From NCBI RefSeq assembly GCF_003544855.1, contig NZ_CP032101.1, positions 1,178,001 through 1,242,000 on the forward strand: 64,000 nucleotides of DNA, written 5' to 3'. The stretch comes from Malaciobacter marinus (GTDB lineage: Bacteria > Campylobacterota > Campylobacteria > Campylobacterales > Arcobacteraceae). Positions 37,130-46,465 of the stretch are shown piece by piece; the stretch's first letter is position 1, and each line of letters begins with the position of its first letter. The notes beneath the pieces were generated by a model. That model saw nothing but the letters and a program-made list of their open reading frames with translations. It was not told the origin of the DNA and searched no databases. A program made the translations under genes and the position numbers.

Positions 37130-37155
37130 GTATTATAGCCCTTTGGCTATAATAC
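37130..37155. terminator. 11-bp hairpin before mutS2
   Basis: GTATTATAGCC / GGCTATAATAC forms a perfect 11-bp stem with a 4-base loop, 3 bp after the SLC13 stop. No T-run follows. The right arm contains TATAAT at 37148-37153, so it may double as the mutS2 promoter. Confidence 0.5.
37148..37153 (+). promoter_or_regulatory. candidate -10 box giving a leaderless mutS2 mRNA
   Basis: TATAAT ends 7 bases before the A of the mutS2 ATG, so transcription could start at the start codon itself. No Shine-Dalgarno is present between them. Confidence 0.4.
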
Positions 37156-37159
37156 GCAA

Positions 37160-39361
37160 ATGAAAGATATAATAAAAAAACTAGACTTAACAGAGTATAT
37201 AGAATCCTTCCAAGAGCTTTTTTCAAGAAAAAAATCAATTATACTTGAAGGTGATATAAATTTACATTTTAAACTAATAGAAGAACTTTCAAAGTTTGAT
37301 ATAAATGCACCAAAAGAGGTTGCAAACTTAGATAAATCCTTAATTTATATACAAAAACAAGGTGTTTTAAAACTTAATGATATCTATGAATTTACTAAAA
37401 TAATTAGATACTTTTTATATTTAAAAAGATTTAATTTTGAGGGAAAATTAAAAGAGTGGATAGATAAAATTATCATTCCAAGTGATATTTTAAAGTTAGA
37501 TGATTATTTTGATTCAAAAGGTAATTTAAAAGAGGGTGTTGATGAAGATTATGACAATATCCAAAATGCTATTTATAAAAATAAAGATTTAATTAGACAA
37601 TCTTTATACAAAGTAATAAATTCATCAAAATTAAGACCATATTTAGTTGATTCACAAGTACATTTAGTAAATGACCAAGAAGCTATTTTAGTAAGAGGTG
37701 GATTTAATCATGTAATAAAAGCAACAGTTGTACATAGATCAAATTCTGGATTTTTTTATGTGGTTCCTCACAATATTAGTGAATTAAAACAAAGAAGAAG
37801 TGATCTTATAAATAAACAAGAAGAGGTTCTATTGAAATTTTGTAAACAAATCTCTTCAATGTTTGAAAAACATTTGATGTTTTTAAAGTTTATAAATAAA
37901 GAGTTTGATAGAGTTGATCACTACCAAGCAAGAATATTTTTTGCAAAAGCAAATGATAGAAACTTTTTATTACCAAGTAAAAATAACAGTTGTAAACTAG
38001 TAGACTTTAGACATCCAGCACTTCATGGTGCAAAACCTATTACTATTGATTTTACAAAATCAGTTATTATGATTACTGGGGTAAATGCTGGTGGTAAAAC
38101 TATGATGTTAAAATCTATTTTATCTGCTGTTTTATTGTCTAAATATTTACTTCCATATAATGCACATAAGTCTTCACAAATTGGAAGTTTTAAAAATATA
38201 TTAGCAGTATTAGATGATCCTCAAAGTGTAAAAAATGATATTTCAACTTTTGCAGGAAGAATGGTTGAGTTCTCAACTCTTTTTTCAAAGAAAAATGCAA
38301 TTGTTGGTGTAGATGAGATAGAGCTTGGAACTGATTCAGATGAAGCTGCTAGTTTATTTAAAGTAATAATTGAAGAACTTATAAAAAAAGATATAAAGAT
38401 TATTATTACTACACATCATAAAAGATTGGCAGCATTACTTGCTTCAAATGATAAGGTAGAATTAGTAGCAGCCCTTTATGATGAAAAAAATCAAAGACCA
38501 ACTTATGAGTTTTTACAAGGTACAATAGGTAAATCTTATGCTTTTGAAACTGCAAGTAGGTATGGAATTCCTCACAATATAATTAAACTTGCAAAAAAGG
38601 TTTATGGTGAAGATAAGGATAAGTTAAATGAACTTATTGAAAGAAGTAGTGACCTTGAAAGAGAATATAAACAAAAAATTGAAAAATTAGATAAAGAATT
38701 AGAAGATACTCAAAGAATTAAAAAAGGTTTAAAAGAACAAAAAGAAAATCTTGATGAGTTAGTTTATTCTGAAAAATCTAAACTTCATAAAGAGTATAAA
38801 GATGCAAGAGAAGAAGCAAAAAAAGCTATAAAAGCAAAAATTTCAAAAGAGGGACATAGACACTTAAATGTTGCTCATACAAAAGCCTCTAATATTAAAA
38901 CTCAAAAAATAACAGAAGTAGAAGAGTTAAAAATTGGAGATAGAGTTAAATATAGAACTTCAAAGGGTGTTCTTGTCTCAATCAAAGGACAACAAGCTTT
39001 CATTGAAAATGACTCAGGAATGAAAATGAAAGTTCCCCTTAAAGATTTATCAAGAAGTGGAAATATGCCAAAACCTACTATAAAACCAAAAACAACTCTT
39101 ACAGTTGCAAAACCTGATAGTGGAGATGTGAAGTTAGATTTGCATGGACAAAGAGTAGATGAAGCTTTAGAAAATTTAGATAAGTTTTTATCTGATGCTT
39201 TAATTGCAGGTTTTGATGAAGTATTAGTTTATCATGGAATTGGTACAGGAAAATTAGCAGCAGCAACAAAAAAATATCTTGATAAACATCCTAAAATTAG
39301 AAGCTATGAAGATGCACATCCAAGTAGTGGCGGATTTGGAGCAAAAGTAATAAAACTATAA
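37160..39361 (+). CDS. mutS2: MutS2 endonuclease/ATPase with Smr domain
   Basis: A 733-residue MutS2. The Walker A is GVNAGGKT at residues 307-314, with Walker B VGVDEIELGTDSDEAA and a THHKRLAALL switch after it. A coiled-coil stalk (about 490-580) follows, then a C-terminal Smr nuclease domain (LDLHGQRVDEAL to GSGGFGAK-like end, about 650-733; HGIGTGKL is the key loop). MutS2 suppresses recombination and acts on stalled ribosomes or branched DNA. No RBS precedes the ATG; see the leaderless promoter call. Confidence 0.95.
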   Translation: MKDIIKKLDLTEYIESFQELFSRKKSIILEGDINLHFKLIEELSKFDINAPKEVANLDKSLIYIQKQGVLKLNDIYEFTKIIRYFLYLKRFNFEGKLKEWIDKIIIPSDILKLDDYFDSKGNLKEGVDEDYDNIQNAIYKNKDLIRQSLYKVINSSKLRPYLVDSQVHLVNDQEAILVRGGFNHVIKATVVHRSNSGFFYVVPHNISELKQRRSDLINKQEEVLLKFCKQISSMFEKHLMFLKFINKEFDRVDHYQARIFFAKANDRNFLLPSKNNSCKLVDFRHPALHGAKPITIDFTKSVIMITGVNAGGKTMMLKSILSAVLLSKYLLPYNAHKSSQIGSFKNILAVLDDPQSVKNDISTFAGRMVEFSTLFSKKNAIVGVDEIELGTDSDEAASLFKVIIEELIKKDIKIIITTHHKRLAALLASNDKVELVAALYDEKNQRPTYEFLQGTIGKSYAFETASRYGIPHNIIKLAKKVYGEDKDKLNELIERSSDLEREYKQKIEKLDKELEDTQRIKKGLKEQKENLDELVYSEKSKLHKEYKDAREEAKKAIKAKISKEGHRHLNVAHTKASNIKTQKITEVEELKIGDRVKYRTSKGVLVSIKGQQAFIENDSGMKMKVPLKDLSRSGNMPKPTIKPKTTLTVAKPDSGDVKLDLHGQRVDEALENLDKFLSDALIAGFDEVLVYHGIGTGKLAAATKKYLDKHPKIRSYEDAHPSSGGFGAKVIKL

Positions 39362-39371
39362 AGGTTAATTA

Positions 39372-40196
39372 ATGCAACAAGAAATTGAGTCAATTCAAAA
39401 GGTTTATGATCTTTTAATAGAGTTTTTTATGAATTATAGTTTCCAAATTCTTGGAGCTATAATAATACTTATTTTGGGATTTTTTATTGGTAAAAAGCTT
39501 TCTTTAGCAATAGAGAAACTTTGTCATAAAAATAACCTAGATGTTACTCTTACAAAGTTTATTGTAAATATTGTAAAATTTAGTATTATAATTGGAGCAG
39601 TAATTATTGCTGTTGGAAAACTAGGTATTACTTTAACTCCATTTATTGCTGGTATTGGTGCTGCTTCTCTTGGTGCAGGACTAGCATTACAAGGAACTTT
39701 ATCAAATTATGGTGCAGGGCTTTCTATTATAATTACAAGACCTTTTATTGTAGGTAATACAATAACAGTTCAAGATGTATTTGGAATAGTAGAAGAGATA
39801 AAACTTGGACATACTATTTTACTTACAGAAGATGGAGAAAAAATAACTGTTCCAAATAAGTATATTATTGGTGAAGTGATTGTCAACTCTTTTGATTTTA
39901 GAATAGTTGAATCAACAATTGGTGTTGCTTATGACAGTGATATTAAAAAAGCAAATTCTTTGATATTGGAAGTATTTGATGAGTTTAAAGAGTATATTTC
40001 AAGTAGTGCTAAACCTCAAGTTGGTATCAAAGAATTTGCTGATTCATCTGTGAATATAGAGTATAGATATTGGGCTAAAACAGATAGTTATTTTGAAATA
40101 CAATATAAAGTAAATTTAGCAATTTTTGAAACCTTAAAGAAAAATAGTATTCAAATACCTTATCCTATAAGAGATGTATATATTCATAACAGTTAA
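39372..40196 (+). CDS. mscS: small-conductance mechanosensitive channel (MscS)
   Basis: A 274-residue canonical MscS. TM1 and TM2 lie in residues 20-85. The pore helix TM3 has AGIGAASLGAGLALQGTLSNYGAG (about 88-112), and the beta domain has PFIVGNTITVQDVFGIVEEI. An alpha/beta C-domain follows. Length and the Gly/Ala-packed TM3 match E. coli MscS. It lies 10 bp after mutS2 on the same strand and ends at a bidirectional terminator. Confidence 0.93.
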   Translation: MQQEIESIQKVYDLLIEFFMNYSFQILGAIIILILGFFIGKKLSLAIEKLCHKNNLDVTLTKFIVNIVKFSIIIGAVIIAVGKLGITLTPFIAGIGAASLGAGLALQGTLSNYGAGLSIIITRPFIVGNTITVQDVFGIVEEIKLGHTILLTEDGEKITVPNKYIIGEVIVNSFDFRIVESTIGVAYDSDIKKANSLILEVFDEFKEYISSSAKPQVGIKEFADSSVNIEYRYWAKTDSYFEIQYKVNLAIFETLKKNSIQIPYPIRDVYIHNS

Positions 40197-40213
40197 AAAA
40201 GATTTTCTTTTTT
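40195..40213. terminator. bidirectional terminator between mscS and convergent gene
   Basis: AAAAAAGA / TCTTTTTT forms an 8-bp stem with a TTT loop between two convergent genes, in A- and T-rich flanks. Confidence 0.5.
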
Positions 40214-40754
40214 ATTTTATAGAAACAAATGATTTAATTGAACAATCAATTCTTTCTTTTAAATCACTTGTATCCATATTCATATAATCAGTTTGGATTT
40301 TATAAACACTTTTGTTATTTAGTTTAAACTCCATAAGAATATATCCCGCATAAAGTTTTGCTTTTTTGCTTTTTTTACCCTTGTCTTCTTTGTCATTTTC
40401 ATAAAGATATGCATGAATAGTTAGATTCTTTTTAACACTTTTATCTTCATCTTCATAGTTACTTATTACATCTTTTATCATTTTTTCTAATTTTTGTTCA
40501 TCTAAAATAGATTTTAAATTACTTTTCATATATTTTGAATAGTCAATAATTATTGATAAGTCATAGTTTGAAGTTAGAAAAAGTTCTTTTGCCTTTTGAA
40601 TATTTGCATTTTTATTTATTTTTTCAAAAGTAGTCGTTTTATTTTGACAAGATACTCTTTTTGTGCTTAAAGGTTTTTTTGTAACTTGTGTATAAATCCC
40701 ATAACTAGTTGCTATAATAAACAATCCAATAAAAGCATATAATATTTTATTCAT
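40212..40754 (-). CDS. membrane-anchored protein of unknown function
   Basis: A 180-residue protein with one N-terminal transmembrane or signal segment (about residues 4-23) and a lysine-rich periplasmic remainder. Two cysteines (about 35 and 171) could pair. I recognise no family. It lies 106 bp downstream of the DUF748 gene on the same strand, so they may share a transcript and both face the periplasm. Confidence 0.6.
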   Translation of the reverse strand: MNKILYAFIGLFIIATSYGIYTQVTKKPLSTKRVSCQNKTTTFEKINKNANIQKAKELFLTSNYDLSIIIDYSKYMKSNLKSILDEQKLEKMIKDVISNYEDEDKSVKKNLTIHAYLYENDKEDKGKKSKKAKLYAGYILMEFKLNNKSVYKIQTDYMNMDTSDLKERIDCSIKSFVSIK

Positions 40755-40859
40755 AAATATTCCTTATAAAAATTATAATAAAAGTAAATTGATTAATATT
40801 ATCAAAAAAACTAATACAAAGTCAATAGATATAATAAAAAATTATATAACTATTCTTTA

Positions 40860-43598
40860 TTATTTTGCTACATCTACTTGTAAATCGAAGCTTGTAAAGC
40901 TTTTGTTTGTATTTGTTTTATCTGTTTTTTTAATAATAACTCTATTTTGTTTTATCTGTTTTTTATCTATTAGGTACTTATTAATATTCTCTATTCTTAA
41001 TTTTGTTAAATTAAAAAGTGTATCATCTGAAATAACTTGTTTTGATATGATAATATTTTTTATATAGTTTAAATATGCATCTTTTTGAAAAATCTCTTTT
41101 TTCTTCTCTTTTATTATAAACTCTTTTTTTAACTCTACTAATTTTTTGCTATTTTTATATGAAAGATATATTTTTTCAATTGCAAGTTGATATTTATCTC
41201 CTTTTTTAAACTCTTTCATTGTTTTTTCTATATTTTCTTCGGCTTTTAATTCTTTTAGTTTATTGATATCTTCTTGTGTAAAACTAGGATTTATCTTAAT
41301 TGCTATATTGGGTCTTTTGTTCATAATTTTTGCAATATTATCTAAAGCTTCTTTTTCTGATGGAAGTATTTTTGCATCTGCAAAATGAAAATCTATTGAT
41401 TTTATTTCATCTGCTTCAATTCCTAACAATGAAGCCAAAAAACTAAATGGAGCGCTAACTGCTTTTACTATTAGATTTGTAAACGCTTTCCATACAATTG
41501 GAGCAATTGCAAACTTTGGATCATCTACATTTCCAGATATTGGAATATCCAAATCAATTATTCCATCAGCATCCTCAAGTAATGCTATGGCTAAGTCTAA
41601 AGGTAATGATACTGCATCTTCACTTTTTACTTCATCACCAAATTTTATATCACTAATAATAATGCTATTTTTTGCATCAAGGTTTGATTTTTTGATATTG
41701 TATTTTAAATCAAGATTTAATTTACCAGTTTCAATCTCTTTTCCTATAAATTTTCCAGAATAAGGAGTAAAGTTTTTAATAGCTATATTTTTAAATAGTA
41801 AATTTACATCCGTAAGTTCTTTTATATTTTGATGGTTTACAAGCCCTGTAATCTTTGTATATCCATACTTGTCAACTTTACCCTCAAGCTTAAGTTCTGT
41901 TGGCTTTGAACTTGTAGTACTAAATTCTGAAAACTTACCATTTAATTTTGAGACTAAAGTTTTAAAAGGAATTGGTAAGTTTTTATCTTCAAAATTCAAT
42001 GATGCATTTTTTATATTAAAAGGACCAATTTGCATATTTAAACTATTTTTAGTTTCCACATTTTTACTATTTTTAGCAACTACTTTTTTTACTTCTTTTG
42101 CTTTATCTTTTTTTGGTAGGATTATACTAATATAAGGATTTTTTAAAATACTTTTTTCAATACTTAGTGTTTTATTATTGAAGTTGAAATTTTTTATACT
42201 TAAATCAATATTTTTTGTAATTATTTGATTTTTTAATTTATCACTTAAAAATAGTGATTTTTTATCTAAGTTTATTGTATCAATTTGAATTTTTTCTTTC
42301 TCTTTTGATAAGTTTTTTATGTGAAGATTTAGATTGTTTATATTAATACCTAATTTTTCTTTTTTATTTTCAAAATTTACTTTTGGCTCTTTTAGTGATG
42401 CTGTTTTTAAAAAGATATTATTATTTTTAAGTTTAAACTTTTCAAAAGTTAAAGCTAGATTTTCTAAGTTTAGTTTATTTGTCGTTTTTAAATCTTCATA
42501 ATTAATATTTGTATTTGAAATATTTGCACTTCTTAGGTCTATATTCCATGGATTTTGTTTTTCTTGTGTTTTTTTGTTTTCTTGTTTTGAATTATCTTGA
42601 TTTATCAATGTTGTTAGATTTATAACTTCATCTTTAGAACTTATGATGTTTGTTTTTAATTTATCTAAATTTATGCTATCAATATTGATTTCTTGCTTTA
42701 AATAGTCTAAGAATAGACTATTTATAGTAAAATTTTTAAAACTAATTAAAGAGTTTTTTTCTTGAATTAATTCAAAATCTTTAATATTTAAGTTTAAATC
42801 TTGTATTGATAAATCAAATTTATCTTTAAAGCTTAGTTGATAACCAAAATTTAAATCAAGTGATGTTTTATCTGATATATCAAAATTTAGCATACTTTTT
42901 TTGTATACAATTAGTTCAGATGGTTTTAACCCTTTTAACTTCACATTTGCATGCATAGATAAAGGCTCAATTTGAAATCCACCTTTTATTGTAAGTAAAG
43001 TATCTTTGTTGATTTTTGTTGTTAGTGTTTGAGAAGCAAGGATATTTTTGAAATTTCCTAAATCATAAAAAGTATAATTTAATTCACTTAGTGTGATTGA
43101 AAATGGCTCAATATCACTTTTCTTTTCAAAGTTTATTGCTGCGTTTTCAATAACTGCTTTACGGATTAAAAAATTTATCAAATTCTCTTTTGATTGTTCT
43201 TTTTCTTGATTATTATTTGTTTTTGTTTCTTTTAAAATTTTTGCAAGATTTATAGTTTGATCTTTGTTTTCTACTATATTTACTAAAGCATTTTTAAGTA
43301 AAACTTTTTCAAATCTAATATGTCTTTTATCAATAGATTTAAATAAAGAAAAATCAATATAAAATTCATCAAATGATAAAAGAGTGTTCTTTTTGTCTTT
43401 TATCTCAAAGCCTATTAAATTAGTTTCAAAAGTAAAAGGGTTAAATTTTAAATCTTGAATAAAAGCCTGTTTTGTGATGTTTTGGTTAATAACTTCTTGA
43501 AGTTTTGGCTTTAAAAAGTAAGGTAACACAAAAAAACCAAGTAAAGAGTATAAAGCAAATACTGCTATTAATATTTTTATAAATTTATTGTTTTTCAT
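40860..43598 (-). CDS. DUF748 / AsmA-like large periplasmic protein
   Basis: A 912-residue protein with one N-terminal transmembrane helix (about 7-30) and a very long repetitive beta-rich body of alternating short strands (for example FEKVLLKNALVNIVENKDQ and INLDKLKTNIISS). A DUF748 core follows near 640-760 (IDLDIPISGNVDDPKFAIAPIVWKAFTNLIVKA), then an OmpA-like or charged helical tail. AsmA-like proteins bridge inner and outer membranes and are linked to phospholipid transport. That role is inferred here. It is divergent from dapE. Confidence 0.85.
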   Translation of the reverse strand: MKNNKFIKILIAVFALYSLLGFFVLPYFLKPKLQEVINQNITKQAFIQDLKFNPFTFETNLIGFEIKDKKNTLLSFDEFYIDFSLFKSIDKRHIRFEKVLLKNALVNIVENKDQTINLAKILKETKTNNNQEKEQSKENLINFLIRKAVIENAAINFEKKSDIEPFSITLSELNYTFYDLGNFKNILASQTLTTKINKDTLLTIKGGFQIEPLSMHANVKLKGLKPSELIVYKKSMLNFDISDKTSLDLNFGYQLSFKDKFDLSIQDLNLNIKDFELIQEKNSLISFKNFTINSLFLDYLKQEINIDSINLDKLKTNIISSKDEVINLTTLINQDNSKQENKKTQEKQNPWNIDLRSANISNTNINYEDLKTTNKLNLENLALTFEKFKLKNNNIFLKTASLKEPKVNFENKKEKLGININNLNLHIKNLSKEKEKIQIDTINLDKKSLFLSDKLKNQIITKNIDLSIKNFNFNNKTLSIEKSILKNPYISIILPKKDKAKEVKKVVAKNSKNVETKNSLNMQIGPFNIKNASLNFEDKNLPIPFKTLVSKLNGKFSEFSTTSSKPTELKLEGKVDKYGYTKITGLVNHQNIKELTDVNLLFKNIAIKNFTPYSGKFIGKEIETGKLNLDLKYNIKKSNLDAKNSIIISDIKFGDEVKSEDAVSLPLDLAIALLEDADGIIDLDIPISGNVDDPKFAIAPIVWKAFTNLIVKAVSAPFSFLASLLGIEADEIKSIDFHFADAKILPSEKEALDNIAKIMNKRPNIAIKINPSFTQEDINKLKELKAEENIEKTMKEFKKGDKYQLAIEKIYLSYKNSKKLVELKKEFIIKEKKKEIFQKDAYLNYIKNIIISKQVISDDTLFNLTKLRIENINKYLIDKKQIKQNRVIIKKTDKTNTNKSFTSFDLQVDVAK

Positions 43599-43681
43599 AC
43601 AAAACCTTTATTATGTTCTATATTTATTATAGCAAAATAAACATAACTTAGGTACAATCACACCTAATAAAAGGAGAGAAA

Positions 43682-44782
43682 TTGACAGTTATAGAGTTAT
43701 TTCAAAAGTTATTAAGGTTTAAATCAATTACACCAGATGATGACAAAGCATTTGATTTTATTGAAGAGTATTTAGGGAATGAGTGGACTTGTATAAATAT
43801 AGATAAAGAAGATACAAAAAATAGATTTTATTACAAAAAATTCAATAACAATCCACAACATCTGTGTTTTGCTGGACACATTGATGTAGTTCCTACTGGT
43901 GAGGGTTGGGATGTTGATCCCTTTGCAGCTGATATTATTGATGGTGTTATAACTGCAAGAGGAACACAAGATATGAAAAGTGGAGTTGCAGCTTATCTTT
44001 ATGCTTGTAAACATGCAAAAAACTTTGATGGTACACTTTCAATTCTTATGACAAGTGATGAAGAGGGTGAGGGAACTTATGGAACTATTAAAGCACTTGA
44101 ACATTTAAAAGAGATTGATTTTATTCCACAATATGCAGTTGTAGCAGAACCAACTTGTGAAGAAGTATTTGGAGATGCTATAAAAGTAGGGCGACGAGGA
44201 AGTATAAATGGATACATCACTATAAAAGGAAAGCAAGGACACGCAGCTTATCCTGAAAAATGCATAAATCCAGTACATGATTTTGCGCATATTTTACCAA
44301 AAATAGCTGCACATAATCTTGATGATGGAGATGAATACTTTGCTCCAAGTAAGATGGTAATAACTGATATAAGAGGTGGTATGCAAGTTACAAATGTAAC
44401 TCCACCAAATCTAAAACTAATGTTTAATGTAAGAAACTCAACAAATACAAAAAGAGAAGATGTTGAAAAGTTTATCCATAAAAACTTAGAGGGCTTAGAC
44501 TATGAGTTTAGAACTACACAAGGCTCATTTCCTTTTGTAACAAACAAAGAGTCAAAAGTTGTACGTGCTATGGAAACTTCAATATCAAAAGTACTTGGAG
44601 TAACTACAAAGCACTCAACAGCAGGTGGAACAAGTGACGCTAGATATTTTGGAGCATTTGGCATAGAAGCTATCGAATTTGGTGTTATAAACGATACTAT
44701 TCACTCTGTGGGTGAGAGAACAACAGTTAAAGAAGTAGAGGGTTTAACTGATGTTTATGTGGATTTGATTAGGAATTTTTAA
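43682..44782 (+). CDS. dapE: succinyl-diaminopimelate desuccinylase
   Basis: A 366-residue M20-family metalloenzyme of lysine and peptidoglycan precursor synthesis. It hydrolyses N-succinyl-LL-DAP. Metal ligands are in AGHIDVVPTGEGW (His), GTQDMKSG (Asp), TSDEEGEGT (Glu pair) and VAEPT (Glu); the dimer motif is GRRGSINGYITIKGKQGHAAYP. It has the final HSVGERT with ligand His. The start is TTG with AAAAGGAGAGAA before it. Downstream is a 106-bp gap holding a likely promoter for the next gene. Confidence 0.95.
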   Translation: MTVIELFQKLLRFKSITPDDDKAFDFIEEYLGNEWTCINIDKEDTKNRFYYKKFNNNPQHLCFAGHIDVVPTGEGWDVDPFAADIIDGVITARGTQDMKSGVAAYLYACKHAKNFDGTLSILMTSDEEGEGTYGTIKALEHLKEIDFIPQYAVVAEPTCEEVFGDAIKVGRRGSINGYITIKGKQGHAAYPEKCINPVHDFAHILPKIAAHNLDDGDEYFAPSKMVITDIRGGMQVTNVTPPNLKLMFNVRNSTNTKREDVEKFIHKNLEGLDYEFRTTQGSFPFVTNKESKVVRAMETSISKVLGVTTKHSTAGGTSDARYFGAFGIEAIEFGVINDTIHSVGERTTVKEVEGLTDVYVDLIRNF

Positions 44783-44864
44783 TACTATATATTGTGTAAA
44801 TATGCAGTGAATTTAAAGTAAAATTTATTTAAATCATTTATAAAAAATCAATGATTACAATGAT

Positions 44865-44870
44865 TATAAT
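44865..44870 (+). promoter_or_regulatory. -10 box for the 29-aa leader gene
   Basis: TATAAT 18 bp before the ATG at 44889. An AGGGG RBS lies between. Confidence 0.4.
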
Positions 44871-44888
44871 AAGATTTAGGGGTTAATT

Positions 44889-44978
44889 ATGGATAATGAT
44901 TTAATAAAAATACATAATTGTAAAAATTATTTAGAAGAAAAGATAAGGGTTAAAAAAATGACATACAAGGCATTGTAA
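44889..44978 (+). CDS. 29-residue leader peptide, translationally coupled
   Basis: ATG 44889 has an AGGGG RBS at a good distance and opens 29 codons rich in Lys, Ile and Leu. Its TAA shares one base with the ATG of the next gene (TAATG), so ribosomes finishing it can restart on the 294-residue gene, which has no RBS of its own. It could be a regulatory leader, a small protein partner, or the remnant of a longer upstream gene. Confidence 0.5.
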   Translation: MDNDLIKIHNCKNYLEEKIRVKKMTYKAL

Positions 44979-45862
44979 TGCAATGTATGATATGTGGTAG
45001 ACAAGTAGGTGGCGAAAAAAGTATTAGAAATAGAAATTTGAACGAAATTCCACCTTTTAATGAAAAGATTAATATAGAAATAGAAAAATCTTTACAAAAA
45101 AGAGTTGATTCTTTTAGAAAAAAAAAGTTTTATTATGTATTGTATGAAAAAATTAAAGAAAAAAATAATTATTCAGATGAAATGATGTATGGATTATTAA
45201 AGTCAATGCTATCTTTAGCTACGGAAGCAAAAATTAAAACTATAGAAGAATCTAAGTTTTGTAAACTAAATAATGAACCAAAGTTAACAGAGTGGCTTAT
45301 TAAATTCTTAGATAGAGATTTTCATATAAGATCAGAATTAAAAGGGAAATATATTTTAACTAAAAAAAATGTGAAAGTAGATTTAATGTTGTATCCTAAG
45401 GAGCACTTAATAGAATGTGGTTTTGATAAAGATTATTTTGCAATTGAAATAAAATATTTAGATCCTTTTCATGAATTATTTAAAAAAGGTTCTGAAATGT
45501 TTTGGCAAGCGATAACATATAAAGACTCAGCATTTGAAATAAAGAATAAAACAATAATACCTAAGTTTACACTTGTCTTTACTAATTTGTCATTTAAGAA
45601 TCAAAGAAAGAAATTATTATCAAGAGTTGATTGGGATATGCCTAGTATGTGGCGAGCTTATAGTCATTTAGCTAGTCATGCTGGGGTTGGAATTTTAGAA
45701 ATTTTAGAACCATATATAGATTATAAAACAAAAGAAAAAAGTCAAACTGGCTGGAAAATATTTTTTGCTACGAGTGAATATTTTACTAAAGATAGAGAAG
45801 GTAACTATAAATTGAATAATCCGTATGTATCAAGAAAAAAGAGTGCAGGAAATATTTCTTAG
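44978..45862 (+). CDS. nuclease-like protein with N-terminal CxxC
   Basis: A 294-residue protein I cannot name. It begins MQCMICGRQVGG, half of a possible zinc knuckle. Around residues 125-165 it has VDLMLYPKEH and FAIEIKYLD, i.e. an Asp followed by Glu-x-Lys as in PD-(D/E)XK nucleases. Later comes a VFTNLSFKNQ strand and an aromatic DWDMPSMWRAYSH stretch. Very AT-rich, with no operon partner except the coupled 29-residue leader. A restriction or repair role is only inferred. Confidence 0.55.
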   Translation: MQCMICGRQVGGEKSIRNRNLNEIPPFNEKINIEIEKSLQKRVDSFRKKKFYYVLYEKIKEKNNYSDEMMYGLLKSMLSLATEAKIKTIEESKFCKLNNEPKLTEWLIKFLDRDFHIRSELKGKYILTKKNVKVDLMLYPKEHLIECGFDKDYFAIEIKYLDPFHELFKKGSEMFWQAITYKDSAFEIKNKTIIPKFTLVFTNLSFKNQRKKLLSRVDWDMPSMWRAYSHLASHAGVGILEILEPYIDYKTKEKSQTGWKIFFATSEYFTKDREGNYKLNNPYVSRKKSAGNIS

Positions 45863-45945
45863 TTTTAATATAAAAGTAAAACAAAATAGATAGAACAAAG
45901 TTATAAAAGAAGAAATATATAACTCAAGGTAGATTTTAGTATAAA

Positions 45946-46401
45946 ATGCAAATAATAAAATACAATAAAAACTATTCAAAGCAAATACCTGAACTATTTA
46001 CAAACAGCATTCACAAAACATGCAATAAAGACTATACAAAAGAGCAGTTAAATGCTTGGGCAAAGTTAGATATTGATTATGAGGCTTGGGAAAAAAGATT
46101 AGATAAAACAAAACCATATTTAGCTATAGATGATAAAAAGTTAGTTGGTTTTGCAGAGTTTTATGAAGATTATATTGATTGCTTTTATATACATCATGAG
46201 TATCAAGGAAAAGGGCTTGGAAAAGCATTTCTACTTTATATTTTAAAAAAAGCAAGACAAAATGAGATTAAAAAATTAAGAGTTGATGCAAGTATTACTG
46301 CAAAACCTTTTTTTGAAAAGTATGGGTTTAAAGTAGTAAAGAGAAATATTATAAAAAGAGATAATCAATTACTTATTAATTATTTAATGACTTTTAATTA
46401 G
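45946..46401 (+). CDS. GNAT family N-acetyltransferase
   Basis: A 151-residue acetyltransferase. It shows LVGFAEFYEDYIDCFYIHHEYQGKGLGKAFLLYIL (about 65-100), which holds the acetyl-CoA pyrophosphate loop Q/R-x-x-G-x-G/A as YQGKGLG. The last conserved PFFEKYGFKVVKR block is also present. The substrate is unknown. Confidence 0.88.
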   Translation: MQIIKYNKNYSKQIPELFTNSIHKTCNKDYTKEQLNAWAKLDIDYEAWEKRLDKTKPYLAIDDKKLVGFAEFYEDYIDCFYIHHEYQGKGLGKAFLLYILKKARQNEIKKLRVDASITAKPFFEKYGFKVVKRNIIKRDNQLLINYLMTFN

Positions 46402-46465
46402 AAAGATATTATAGTAATGCATAATTGAAATTTATTTATTTTTATAAGTAAAAAAAGGAAAACAA

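Noticed and set aside
41869-42135. plus-strand frame inside the DUF748 gene
   Set aside because: Antisense to a 912-residue gene with good start and transmembrane segment; no RBS.
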